DNA from: an uncultured Muribaculaceae bacterium
Lineage (GTDB): Bacteria > Bacteroidota > Bacteroidia > Bacteroidales > Muribaculaceae
NCBI GenBank assembly: GCA_905207535.1
Contig: CAJLLX010000018.1
Coordinates: forward strand, 1 to 21,191
DNA: 21,191 bases
Reading direction: 5' to 3'
Each line of letters opens with the position of its first letter. The stretch's first letter is position 1. The notes under the pieces are model-generated. The model saw nothing but the letters and a program-made list of their open reading frames with translations, was not told where the DNA came from and ran no database searches. Both the position numbers and the translations under genes were made by a program. Below, one piece after another: positions 7,172-14,664 of this stretch.

Positions 7172-9451
7172 TCAGGCGTGGGCGGCGAGGGCGGGGCGGC
7201 TGCGGAACTCGGAGTCGCGGAGCTTGGCGAAGGCGCGCAGATACTTGCGCACGGACGATACCATCTCCTGGGTCTCCTGCAGCATGTTGACATAGACGTA
7301 GAGCACACTCACGGTGGAGGCGTCGCAGTCGCGCAGGCGGTCGTGGGCGCGGTGATAGGTGTCGGAGACTATATCTTTGATTTCGTCGCAGTGCTGGCGC
7401 AAAAGACTGATTGTCTCCAGGTTGCCGCTCTCCATCAGCGCGATGGTGTCGTTGAAAAGGATGCCGATGCGGGTGCGCAGCAGCTCACATTCGGCGGCGT
7501 AACTCGGCGGGAGCGGGGTGAAGTTGTTCTCCACATGCTCGCGACAAACCTCGTTGATACGCCGCAGGTTGTAAAGGATGTTCATGCAGAGGTTGTTGCT
7601 CAGGTAAAACCATGTGCTCTTCTCAATGGCCATTTCGCGTGTGAGATAGCGCAGGCAGAGCGTCTCTTTGCGCCGGGCGTTTTTCAGCACTGTCTTCTGT
7701 TTGGCCAGATTCGACTCGGCTTTGTTGAGCACACGGGCATTGTCGCCGATGAAAGCTGCCGTTATGTCGCGGTACATCTCAGCGGCATAGGTGATAAACC
7801 GCAGCTGCTGTTCGGTGATGTACATCAGCAGCAGGGGCCAGGTCTGCGTCTTGTCCTGATTGGTGATAATGGTCTGAAACAGCACGTCTCCGCCGTTCTC
7901 GGCTTCGTTTTTGCGGCTGAACCGGCGGTTGCTTCTGATGATGATGGCGATGGTGACGGCGGCCAGAAGAAACATCACCCAGATGCCGCCATAGTGCATG
8001 GCTGCCACTATGATGCCGGCGCCGATAAAGGCTGCCGCAGCCGTCAGAAACCATCCGCCTATCACGGAGATCACGCCGGTGATGCGAAACACTGCGCTTT
8101 CCCGGCCCCATGCGCGGTCGGCGAGCGAGGTGCCCATCGCCACCATGAAGGTGACGAAGGTGGTGGAGAGAGGCAGCTTGAGCGAGGTGCCCAAAGCTAT
8201 CAGCGCACCGGCCAGCACCAGATTGACCGAACCGCGGATGAGGTCGAACGATGCGCCCTGATCCATGATGGTCTCGTCGACATTAAACCGCTGGTTGAAC
8301 CACCGGCGCACATGCGGCGGAGTCACCCTCCGCACCCATGAGATGACGGAGAGGCTCCAGCGCACAAGTCTGCGGCTGATGCGCGACGAGCCGAACATCT
8401 CGTCGCCTCCCTGCTGCGAGCCGAGTCCTATTTCGGTCTTGGTGACGTTACGTGCTTTCTTCGAGGTGGCGAGCGACACCACCATTATCAGCCCCGCGCC
8501 GATAAGGAAGTAGATCGGAGTGTTGGCCGGCCCGTTGAGCGACCCCATCAGATATCCGCCCGCATCCCCCGCGCCGTTGGCCACATAATCCTGATATGAG
8601 GCCAGCCCGCTCAGGGGCACGCCGATGAAGTTGACAAGGTCGTTGCCGGCAAAGGCCATCGCCAGCGCGAATGTACCCATGAGCACTACCACTTTCAGCA
8701 CATTCACACGGCAGATGTGGAGCAGCTGCATCAGCAGGGTAAAGGCCGCGAAACAGCCGAGGATTATCAGCCCCGTATTGGCGCTGATCCATCCCTTCAC
8801 TTCCGGTGTCATGAATGTGAGGTCCTTGGCCCCCTTGATGAGGAGAAAATATACTATAGCCGTGGCGCATAGTCCTCCGAAAATGCCGATCTTCCATTTC
8901 AGATTGCTCCGGTAGTTGAATGTGAATATCAGTCGGGAGATAAACTGCACCACCGTGCCGAAAAAGAACGCTATCGCCACCGACAGGAAGATGCCGAGGA
9001 TCACCGACAACGCTTTTTCGGTATTCAGCAGGTCGTCGAATCCCAGCCCTATGCCCCCGGCCATCTTGATCAGAGCTACCACGAATGTGGCGCCCAAAAG
9101 CTCGAACACCATCGATACTGTGGTGGAGGTGGGCATCCCCAGCGAGTTGAAGATGTCGAGCAGTATGATATCCGTGACTATTACGGCCATGAAGATGCAC
9201 ATCAAGTCGTAAAACGCGAAGTGCTCCGGCCGGAAGATGCCGTGACGCGCTATATCCATCATGCCGTTGCTCATTGCAGCCCCGATAAAAACACCTATCG
9301 AGGCTACAATCAACACACGCTTGAACGATGCCGCTTTCGATCCGATTGCCGAATTGAGAAAGTTGACCGCATCGTTGCTAACGCCTACCGACAGGTCGAA
9401 AATTGCCAGCAGGAACAAAAATATCACTACACAGAGGAAGAGTATTTCCAT
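7172..9451 (-). CDS. PiT-family inorganic phosphate transporter with PhoU-like C-terminal region
   Basis: A 759-residue protein. The N-terminal two thirds is a PHO4/PiT permease with the paired signature repeats GVSNDAVNFLNSAIGSKAAS (about residues 27-46) and FAGNDLVNFIGVPLSG (about 266-281). A further membrane block (about 405-510) contains LPLSTTFVTFMVAMGTSLADRAWG. From about 530 the protein becomes soluble and helical (ITNQDKTQTWPLLLMYITEQ onward), resembling a PhoU-like domain. This long PiT-PhoU form is common in Bacteroidetes. It should move phosphate across the inner membrane by ion symport, and the PhoU-like part presumably regulates it. It lies 104 bases downstream of a two-component pair on the same strand. 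Only an imperfect promoter box (tactttg) is seen just upstream. Confidence 0.92.
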   Translation of the reverse strand: MEILFLCVVIFLFLLAIFDLSVGVSNDAVNFLNSAIGSKAASFKRVLIVASIGVFIGAAMSNGMMDIARHGIFRPEHFAFYDLMCIFMAVIVTDIILLDIFNSLGMPTSTTVSMVFELLGATFVVALIKMAGGIGLGFDDLLNTEKALSVILGIFLSVAIAFFFGTVVQFISRLIFTFNYRSNLKWKIGIFGGLCATAIVYFLLIKGAKDLTFMTPEVKGWISANTGLIILGCFAAFTLLMQLLHICRVNVLKVVVLMGTFALAMAFAGNDLVNFIGVPLSGLASYQDYVANGAGDAGGYLMGSLNGPANTPIYFLIGAGLIMVVSLATSKKARNVTKTEIGLGSQQGGDEMFGSSRISRRLVRWSLSVISWVRRVTPPHVRRWFNQRFNVDETIMDQGASFDLIRGSVNLVLAGALIALGTSLKLPLSTTFVTFMVAMGTSLADRAWGRESAVFRITGVISVIGGWFLTAAAAFIGAGIIVAAMHYGGIWVMFLLAAVTIAIIIRSNRRFSRKNEAENGGDVLFQTIITNQDKTQTWPLLLMYITEQQLRFITYAAEMYRDITAAFIGDNARVLNKAESNLAKQKTVLKNARRKETLCLRYLTREMAIEKSTWFYLSNNLCMNILYNLRRINEVCREHVENNFTPLPPSYAAECELLRTRIGILFNDTIALMESGNLETISLLRQHCDEIKDIVSDTYHRAHDRLRDCDASTVSVLYVYVNMLQETQEMVSSVRKYLRAFAKLRDSEFRSRPALAAHA

Positions 9452-9534
9452 CGTTTTCTCAGTTACTTATTCTTATGCAAAGTAATTGAGAAAATGTTTC
9501 ATGAATGTTTCAAAATCTTTAAGATAATATTAAA

Positions 9535-9612
9535 GCACTGAGGGCGATTCCGGTCCTAAAGCGCTGAGGGCGATTCCGGACCTGAAGCTCTCAGTGTGAT
9601 TCTGAACCTCAG
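9535..9612. repeat. 26-base tandem repeat at the 3' end of the kinase gene
   Basis: Units 9535-9560 and 9561-9586 match at 23 of 26 bases. A third, degenerate unit (9587-9612) matches the second at about 18 of 26. The middle unit encodes the kinase tail and the kinase stop codon falls in the outermost unit. Because 26 is not a multiple of three, each copy is read in a different frame. Confidence 0.85.
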
Positions 9613-11022
9613 TCCTCCCGTAGCGATGTTTTCAGCCACGATGGTGCCTCCGTGGAGCGTTATTGCATTTTTTACGATCGAGAGGCCCAGTCCGGTGCCC
9701 CCTGCCGCACGGCTGCGCCCTTTGTCGATGCGGTAAAACCGCTCGAAAAGGCGCGGCAGGTGCTCCGGAGCCACGCCTACGCCGTTGTCCGACAGCTCCA
9801 GCTCTATTCGTCGCTCATCGGCACGCAGCAGCCTGATGCGCACCACGGTGCCTCCGCTATATGCGATGGCATTGTCGATCAGATTGTTGAAAACGGCCTC
9901 GAGCAGCGATGCATTGCCCGTGATGGGCAATCGCCGGGTGACATCGTTCTCGATCAGCATCCCTTTCGCATCGGCTACGACCCGCCGGTCATCGGCCACG
10001 GCGCTTATGATGGCCGTAAGATCCACCGGCTCCCTGACTATCGACTCGGCGCCGTCGGTCAGGCGCGTGATCAGCGAGATGTCGGTGAGCAGCTTCTGCA
10101 GCCGTTCGACATTCGCCATACATCGCTGCAGAAATTGCTCCTGCTTCTCTTCGCCGATATTGCGGTGAGCCAGCAGGGTCTCCACACACACCTTGATGGA
10201 GGCCACGGGCGTTTTCAGCTCATGATTGATGTTGTTGGTCAGCTGCTTCTTGATGCGCTCTTTCTCCTGCTGCTCGTGCAGCGCCGCCTTATGCTCGTGT
10301 TCGCGGTCGATATTGGCCTGTTGCAGCCTGGCATACAGGCGCACGATATTGTTGGAGATCGCCCCCAGCTCATCGTTGGGAAACGGCTCGGTGTCGGATA
10401 TTCTCGCTCCCTTCTCCACATCCTCCGCAAATTTATTGAGCCTCAGGATATGCTGCCCCACACGCCGGGTGGCAAAGTATCCCAGCAGGCACATCGCCAG
10501 CGCTATCATCCCCATGATCCATATGAAACTCACATCGGGCTTCAGCAGCGAGCTCAGCGATATGGAGTATGGCACCGCCGTGCGCACTATCCGACCGTCG
10601 CTGCCCTTGGTGGCGGAATAGAAATAGTAGCCGCCAGTGCTCGTGCTGTGCCGGCGCACGATGTAGCCCGAGCCGTGGGTCAGCGCCTCTCTGATCTCTT
10701 CGCGCTGCAGATGGTTTTCACCCGGCAGAGAGTCGGTGGAGTTGTCGTAGACCACCGTGCCGTCTTTCGCAATCACGCTTATCCTGATGTCGTTGAACGG
10801 GTGGAAATCCTTCAGGCTTATGTCGGCTATCGGGGTCCCTTCGCTGAGCTTGGTCAGGATATAAGTGTTGATCATCTGCAGCCGGGTGTTCATCTCCTCG
10901 GCCTTAAACTGCTTCTCCCGCTGATACTGAAACGCTATGAAGCTTCCCACCAGCAGGATAGAGTAGCCCAGTAGCCACAGAAACAGCCTTTGCGGATATG
11001 TAAGCCTATTCGATGAACCCAT
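9556..11022 (-). CDS. Sensor histidine kinase (two-component system)
   Basis: 488 residues from the ATG at 11022, which overlaps the regulator stop by 17 bases (translational coupling). The frame extends further upstream, but that part is the shadow of the regulator gene. Order: transmembrane helix 1 (about 12-32), a periplasmic sensor region of about 130 residues, helix 2 (about 165-187), a HAMP-like linker, the dimerisation box NNINHELKTPVAS with phospho-accepting H267, and the ATPase domain with N box (NNLIDNAIAYS), G1 (SDNGVGV), F (FERFYRID) and G2 (GGTGLGLSIVK). It senses an unknown signal at the membrane and phosphorylates the adjacent regulator. The last ten residues (SGPESPSAL region) are a low-complexity tail created by a 26-base tandem duplication. 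Confidence 0.93.
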   Translation of the reverse strand: MGSSNRLTYPQRLFLWLLGYSILLVGSFIAFQYQREKQFKAEEMNTRLQMINTYILTKLSEGTPIADISLKDFHPFNDIRISVIAKDGTVVYDNSTDSLPGENHLQREEIREALTHGSGYIVRRHSTSTGGYYFYSATKGSDGRIVRTAVPYSISLSSLLKPDVSFIWIMGMIALAMCLLGYFATRRVGQHILRLNKFAEDVEKGARISDTEPFPNDELGAISNNIVRLYARLQQANIDREHEHKAALHEQQEKERIKKQLTNNINHELKTPVASIKVCVETLLAHRNIGEEKQEQFLQRCMANVERLQKLLTDISLITRLTDGAESIVREPVDLTAIISAVADDRRVVADAKGMLIENDVTRRLPITGNASLLEAVFNNLIDNAIAYSGGTVVRIRLLRADERRIELELSDNGVGVAPEHLPRLFERFYRIDKGRSRAAGGTGLGLSIVKNAITLHGGTIVAENIATGGLRFRITLRASGPESPSAL

Positions 11023-11701
11023 AGCCGTAGCCTGAACGTGTGACGATATTCTTGCCGTATTCCCCGATTTTCCGGCGGATGCGTGTGATGTTGACATCCA
11101 CCACACGGTCGAGCACCACCACCTCGTCGGGCCATATCTCCCTGAGCAGCTGTTCGCGCGAGAACACCTGTCCGATATTCGCCACCAGCTTGAGCAGTAT
11201 CTCGAACTCCTTTTTGGGCATCTTCACTTCCCGGCCGTCTACGTGGCATGTGCGGTTGCGCCTCGAGAGCACCAGCCCCCGGTATGCCACCTGCTTTTCG
11301 TCGGCCGGCCGGGCTGCGGCATGGGCCGCAGTGCGGCGAAGCACAGCGCGCACCCGCGCCAGCACCGCCTTGAGCGAATACGGCTTCATGATATAGTCGT
11401 CAGCGCCCAGATCGAGCCCCTTGATCATATCCTCCTCGGTGTCTTTGGCCGTGCAGAAGATTATCGGCACCATAGCCGTGTCGGGCTTCGATTTCATGAT
11501 GCCGGCGAGCTGTATCCCCGAGATTTCCCCCATCATTATATCGAGCATGACCAGGTCGAACGCCGACAGATCATAGGTCAGAGCCTGCTCGGCGCTGTAA
11601 GCGGTAGCCACCTCATATCCTTCGGCTTCAAGATTGAATGCGAGGGCATCGCACAGCGTCTCCTCGTCATCCACCACAAGTATGCGTTTACTCCTTTCCA
11701 T
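11006..11701 (-). CDS. OmpR/PhoB-family response regulator
   Basis: 231 residues. The receiver domain (about 6-120) has the acidic pair DD at 11-12, phospho-acceptor D54 in VMLDIMMG, T84 in FCTAKD and K106 in IMKPYS. It is followed by an OmpR-type winged-helix domain (about 135-231) with KKEFEILLKL, REQLLREIW, DRVVDVNITRIRRKIG and a final SGYGYGF. It is a transcription factor controlled by the kinase encoded directly downstream with overlap. The family resembles RprY/PhoB-type regulators of Bacteroidetes. A -7 box ends only 4 bases before the ATG, so the message may be leaderless. A perfect palindrome about 80 bases upstream may be an operator. Confidence 0.94.
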   Translation of the reverse strand: MERSKRILVVDDEETLCDALAFNLEAEGYEVATAYSAEQALTYDLSAFDLVMLDIMMGEISGIQLAGIMKSKPDTAMVPIIFCTAKDTEEDMIKGLDLGADDYIMKPYSLKAVLARVRAVLRRTAAHAAARPADEKQVAYRGLVLSRRNRTCHVDGREVKMPKKEFEILLKLVANIGQVFSREQLLREIWPDEVVVLDRVVDVNITRIRRKIGEYGKNIVTRSGYGYGFIE

Positions 11702-11705
11702 ATTG

Positions 11706-11713
11706 CAAAATTA
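11706..11713 (-). promoter_or_regulatory. -7 box directly upstream of the response regulator
   Basis: The minus strand reads TAATTTTG (TAnnTTTG), with its last base 5 positions from the ATG. If used at standard spacing, transcription would begin at or within a base or two of the start codon. Confidence 0.45.
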
Positions 11714-11778
11714 GCGTCTATCCCCCAAATTTCGCGCCATTTTTCACAAGTTTAATAAAAACTTAATATTGGATCAGT

Positions 11779-11795
11779 GTAAACCGCCGGTTTAC
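11779..11795. promoter_or_regulatory. Perfect palindrome upstream of the response regulator
   Basis: GTAAACCG-C-CGGTTTAC: two 8-base arms around one central base, in the 277-base gap between RNase G and the regulator. It is centred about 86 bases upstream of the regulator start. It could be an operator for a dimeric regulator, including autoregulation, or a short RNA hairpin in the RNase G 3' region. Confidence 0.4.
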
Positions 11796-11813
11796 GCCAA
11801 CTTGTTGGGAGGT

Positions 11814-11864
11814 AAAAACATGAAATCAGCTCCGGGGCCATGCGGGGCATGGGGCCGGAGCTGA
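11814..11864 (-). terminator. Probable RNase G terminator hairpin
   Basis: A 10-bp outer stem (11826-11835 with 11855-11864) and a 6-bp inner stem (ccatgc/gcatgg) are separated by a GG/GG internal loop. On the minus strand a T5 run (11814-11818) follows 8 bases later. It lies about 115 bases past the rng stop. Confidence 0.5.
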
Positions 11865-11978
11865 ATTGGTTTCTCGGTTTTGCAGGGAGATGGTTCGCGA
11901 TTTCTTCGGGGCAGGGGAGCGCTTTGTCGCTATGGGGCGAGGCGCGCTGCCTTGGCGGCCGTCGGGGCCGCGGTCTTC

Positions 11979-13670
11979 TCACGAGGATACCCTGGTCTTG
12001 GCTTTAGTTTTGGTTTTGGTGGCGGTGGACTTGTCGAGGTCTTTCTCCTCCTTGAGGTCTATCTCGTTGCGGTCTTTGTCTAAGACTTTGTATTGCAGAT
12101 AGGCGAGCGACTCATCGGGCATCACCTTGAATTTGCCGCCGAGCTCCATGCGCCATTTCCGGTAGAGCGATATGATCCCTTTCTTGATGTAGGCGTCTAC
12201 GAAGGGGTGCACATAGAGGATGAAGTCGCGCACTTTGAGATCGTTGATGAGATATTCGAGCTTCTCGCGGAGCGTGTCGGTGAAAAGGAGCGATGGTTGC
12301 ACCTCCCCTTTGCCGAAACACGACGGACAGGCCTCGGTGGTGACGATGTCGAGCGCCGGACGCACACGCTGGCGCGTAATCTGCATGAGGCCGAACTTGC
12401 TCAGGGGCAATATGTTGTGGCGCGCGCGGTCGTTGGCCATGATCTGGCGCATGTGGTCGTAGAGCGCCTGACGGTGCTCGGCGGTGCCCATGTCGATGAA
12501 GTCGACCACGATGATGCCACCCATATCGCGCAGGCGTAGCTGGCGTGCTATCTCGTCGGCGGCGCGGATGTTGACATCCAGGGCGTTGGTCTCCTGGTCG
12601 GTGCCCGCCTTGGCGCGGTTGCCCGAGTTGACGTCTATCACATGCAGAGCCTCGGTGTGCTCGATGATGATGTAGGCGCCCGATTTGAAGGAGACGGTCT
12701 TGCCAAACGACGATTTGATCTGCCGCGTGATGCTGAAATGGTCGAAGATGGGCTCGGGCTTGTTGTAGAGCTTTACGATATCGGCCTTTTCCGGGGCTAT
12801 GAGGCTGACATACTTCTTGATCTGCGACATTATCTCGGGATCGTTGACGTAGATGCTCTCGAACGAGGGGGAGAACACGTCGCGGAGCACGCCCACTATG
12901 CGGCTCTCTTCCTCGAAGATGAGGCTCGGCACGGGGGCGGTGCGGGCTTTGGCTACGGCATCTTCCCAGCACTGCTTGAGGGTCTGCATCTCGTGCATCA
13001 GCTCGGCCACGGATTTGCCCTCGGCCGAAGTGCGGATGATGACTCCGAAGTTTTTGGGCTTGATGCTCTCGATGAGATGGCGCAGGCGCAGTTTTTCGCC
13101 TGTGGTCTTGATCTTCTGCGAGATTGAGATCTTGTCGCTGAAGGGTATCAGCACCATATATCGGCCGGTAAAGGAGATCTCGGTGGTGAGTCTCGGGCCT
13201 TTCGACGATATGGGTTCTTTGACAATCTGCACCATCAGTTCTTGCCCGGCAGTGAGCTGCTGGGAGATGGTGCCGTGCTTGTCGATGTCGGGCAGCAGCT
13301 TGAGCTTCGAGAGGTCGGGCACGGGGCCGGCGGGCGCTGCAGGGGCTGCTTTCTGCTGTCCTTTCTTCCCCGAGGGCTGGCCGTCGGGGGTAGGTTCGCT
13401 CTGCGGGAATACCTGCTTGAGGTATTCGAAGTAGGTGGAGAAACGGGGGCCAAGATCCAGGTAATGAAGAAATGCGTCTTTCTCGTAACCGACGTTCACG
13501 AAGGCGGCATTGAGCCCGGGCATCAGTTTCTTCACCTTTGCCACGTAAATGTCGCCGACGGCATAGGCTATGTTGCGGCTCTCCTTCTGGAGAGACACAA
13601 GCCGCCCGTCCTCGAGAAGCGCTATCGACACTTCGCGGGGCTGCACATCTACGATAAGTTCGCTTTTCAT
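11979..13670 (-). CDS. rng: Ribonuclease G/E family endoribonuclease
   Basis: 563 residues from the ATG at 13670 (MKSELIVDV), the normal RNase G start; upstream in-frame residues come from the structured leader. The N-terminal S1-like RNA-binding region (about 35-200) has VGDIYVAKVKKLMPGLNAAFVNVG and NAAF/EKDAFLHY. It carries a Pro/Ala/Lys-rich insertion at about 93-125. The catalytic DNase I-like part contains IDVNSG (D346) and VVDFIDMG (D390), matching the metal-binding aspartates of RNase E/G. CPSCFGKG (about residue 440) is the zinc-link motif. The enzyme cleaves single-stranded AU-rich RNA and takes part in rRNA maturation and mRNA decay. It ends in a short basic Lys/Thr tail instead of the long degradosome scaffold of RNase E. 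It follows HU and the bS22-like gene. Confidence 0.94.
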   Translation of the reverse strand: MKSELIVDVQPREVSIALLEDGRLVSLQKESRNIAYAVGDIYVAKVKKLMPGLNAAFVNVGYEKDAFLHYLDLGPRFSTYFEYLKQVFPQSEPTPDGQPSGKKGQQKAAPAAPAGPVPDLSKLKLLPDIDKHGTISQQLTAGQELMVQIVKEPISSKGPRLTTEISFTGRYMVLIPFSDKISISQKIKTTGEKLRLRHLIESIKPKNFGVIIRTSAEGKSVAELMHEMQTLKQCWEDAVAKARTAPVPSLIFEEESRIVGVLRDVFSPSFESIYVNDPEIMSQIKKYVSLIAPEKADIVKLYNKPEPIFDHFSITRQIKSSFGKTVSFKSGAYIIIEHTEALHVIDVNSGNRAKAGTDQETNALDVNIRAADEIARQLRLRDMGGIIVVDFIDMGTAEHRQALYDHMRQIMANDRARHNILPLSKFGLMQITRQRVRPALDIVTTEACPSCFGKGEVQPSLLFTDTLREKLEYLINDLKVRDFILYVHPFVDAYIKKGIISLYRKWRMELGGKFKVMPDESLAYLQYKVLDKDRNEIDLKEEKDLDKSTATKTKTKAKTRVSS

Positions 13671-13729
13671 TAACGGATACTTTTTGTTGCTGTTCTTTCC
13701 CCTGCCGCGCTCGGGCCTGAGGGGGTTAT

Positions 13730-13808
13730 AAAAAAAGGAAAACAAACTTTTACGGGCCAACACGTCCCTATAGCTTAGGAACCCCGACCACACTAAAAGT
13801 TTGTTTCC
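13730..13808 (-). terminator. Terminator-like long hairpin in front of rng
   Basis: Arms 13737-13752 and 13794-13808 pair over 15 bp with one bulged base, closing a 41-base loop that can fold further. On the minus strand it is followed immediately by T7 (13736-13730). It sits after the bS22-like gene and 60 bases before the rng start, so it may end the upstream transcript or act as an attenuator for rng. Confidence 0.65.
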
Positions 13809-13810
13809 AG

Positions 13811-13892
13811 GAGCTTGAGGCTCTGCGATGAGCCTTAGAGCTCATGATCAAGCGCACATCCGCTACCCTTCGGGGAGGAAGGGCAAGGAGCG
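13811..13892 (-). other. Two further hairpins in the rng leader region
   Basis: Stem 13811-13823 with 13830-13843 (5+6 bp, internal loop, 6-base loop) and stem 13861-13871 with 13878-13892 (4+6 bp, asymmetric internal loop, 6-base loop). With the hairpin at 13737-13808 they fill nearly all of the gap between the 29-residue gene and rng, suggesting a structured RNA leader or 3' UTR. I do not recognise an Rfam family. Confidence 0.4.
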
Positions 13893-13905
13893 CCTGCGTC
13901 AGTTG

Positions 13906-13995
13906 TCATTTCTTCTTATGACGGTTCTTGCGCAGACGTTTTTTACGCTTGTGGGTAGCCATCTTGTGGCCTTTTCTTTTCTTTCCGCTTGGCAT
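13906..13995 (-). CDS. bS22/AURKAIP1-like small basic ribosomal-type protein (29 aa)
   Basis: The frame encodes MPSGKKRKGHKMATHKRKK followed by RLRKNRHKKK and a TGA: 29 residues with 19 Lys, Arg or His. It matches the short proteins annotated AURKAIP1/COX24-domain in Bacteroidetes, which are related to mycobacterial bS22 and mitochondrial mS38, small rRNA-embedded proteins of the 30S subunit. By that relation it is probably a ribosomal protein; this is inference from family. It has its own promoter box (14020-14027), giving an 18-base leader. It lies between HU and rng on the same strand. It is short but clearly coding, because the motif is exact. Confidence 0.88.
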   Translation of the reverse strand: MPSGKKRKGHKMATHKRKKRLRKNRHKKK

Positions 13996-14019
13996 ATCGG
14001 TCAGTATTAAATGGTTATA

Positions 14020-14027
14020 CAAACATA
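14020..14027 (-). promoter_or_regulatory. -7 box for the bS22-like gene
   Basis: The minus strand reads TATGTTTG (TAnnTTTG), 24 bases ahead of the ATG at 13995. It indicates transcription separate from HU. Confidence 0.6.
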
Positions 14028-14138
14028 TGTTCTTGCCCCGGCACTGCCGCCGTGCGGCGCGCGGGCATTGGGATCATCGCTTGGATGGCGGCCGGCTGCC
14101 TCTGGTGGGGAGCAGCGCTGCCGCGGGGGTGGGGAAAA

Positions 14139-14420
14139 TCAGTTGCCGCCCTTCACCTCTTCCATGAACACTTTTGCAGGCTTGAAAGCGGGGATGTTGT
14201 GCTCGGGGATGATGATGGTGGTATTCTTGGAAATATTACGGGCTGTCTTCTGCGAACGGGTCTTGATGATGAAGCTGCCGAATCCGCGCAGATATACTGC
14301 CTCGCCGTGTGAAAGGGAGTCCTTAACAACTTCCATGAACTTCTCGATGGTTTCCAGCACTGCGGCTCTTTCGATGCCGGTGGTCTTTGAAATCTCGTTT
14401 ACGATTTCTGCTTTGGTCAT
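14139..14420 (-). CDS. HU/IHF-family DNA-binding protein
   Basis: 93 residues, the normal HU length, starting MTKAEIVNEISKTTGI. It has the helical dimerisation part (1-45), RGFGSFIIKTRSQKTARN (about 45-62) and the beta-arm segment ending in PEHNIPAFKPAKVF, with the conserved Pro of the arm tip near residue 72. It binds and bends DNA as a dimer and is a major nucleoid protein. It has its own promoter (14453-14460). The 244-base gap upstream to yhhQ holds only this promoter and AT-rich sequence with a cgcg-centred palindrome (14558-14569). Confidence 0.95.
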   Translation of the reverse strand: MTKAEIVNEISKTTGIERAAVLETIEKFMEVVKDSLSHGEAVYLRGFGSFIIKTRSQKTARNISKNTTIIIPEHNIPAFKPAKVFMEEVKGGN

Positions 14421-14452
14421 AGTTGTAGTTATGCTTATATTATGATTACATT

Positions 14453-14460
14453 CAAATCTA
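14453..14460 (-). promoter_or_regulatory. -7 box for HU
   Basis: The minus strand reads TAGATTTG (TAnnTTTG), 32 bases ahead of the HU start, in AT-rich DNA. Confidence 0.6.
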
Positions 14461-14664
14461 GGTAAAACGCCGATTATTAGCCATATAACCCCTTTATGGG
14501 GGATATGCCCGAATTTTGCAAGTGCAAATATCGTACTTTTTTTTCAATCAACCGCTATTTCGCGCGAAAAATCGCTAATTTTTTTGAAATAAACTCCTTA
14601 ACCACCGATTTCTACCCCCCTTTTGGCCACTTCGGGCGCCGGATGTCTCCCCGTCGGAGCCCCG

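Noticed and set aside
7097..8341. 414-codon plus-strand open frame opposite the phosphate transporter
   Set aside because: It is antisense to a well-supported PiT-PhoU protein; its product is low-complexity His/Gly/Val-rich sequence without recognisable motifs.
9652..10974. 440-codon plus-strand open frame opposite the histidine kinase
   Set aside because: The kinase on the other strand has every expected motif; this frame has none.
11752..11982. 76-codon minus-strand frame between rng and the response regulator
   Set aside because: Arg/Pro-rich without family resemblance, overlaps the rng stop and contains the terminator hairpin.
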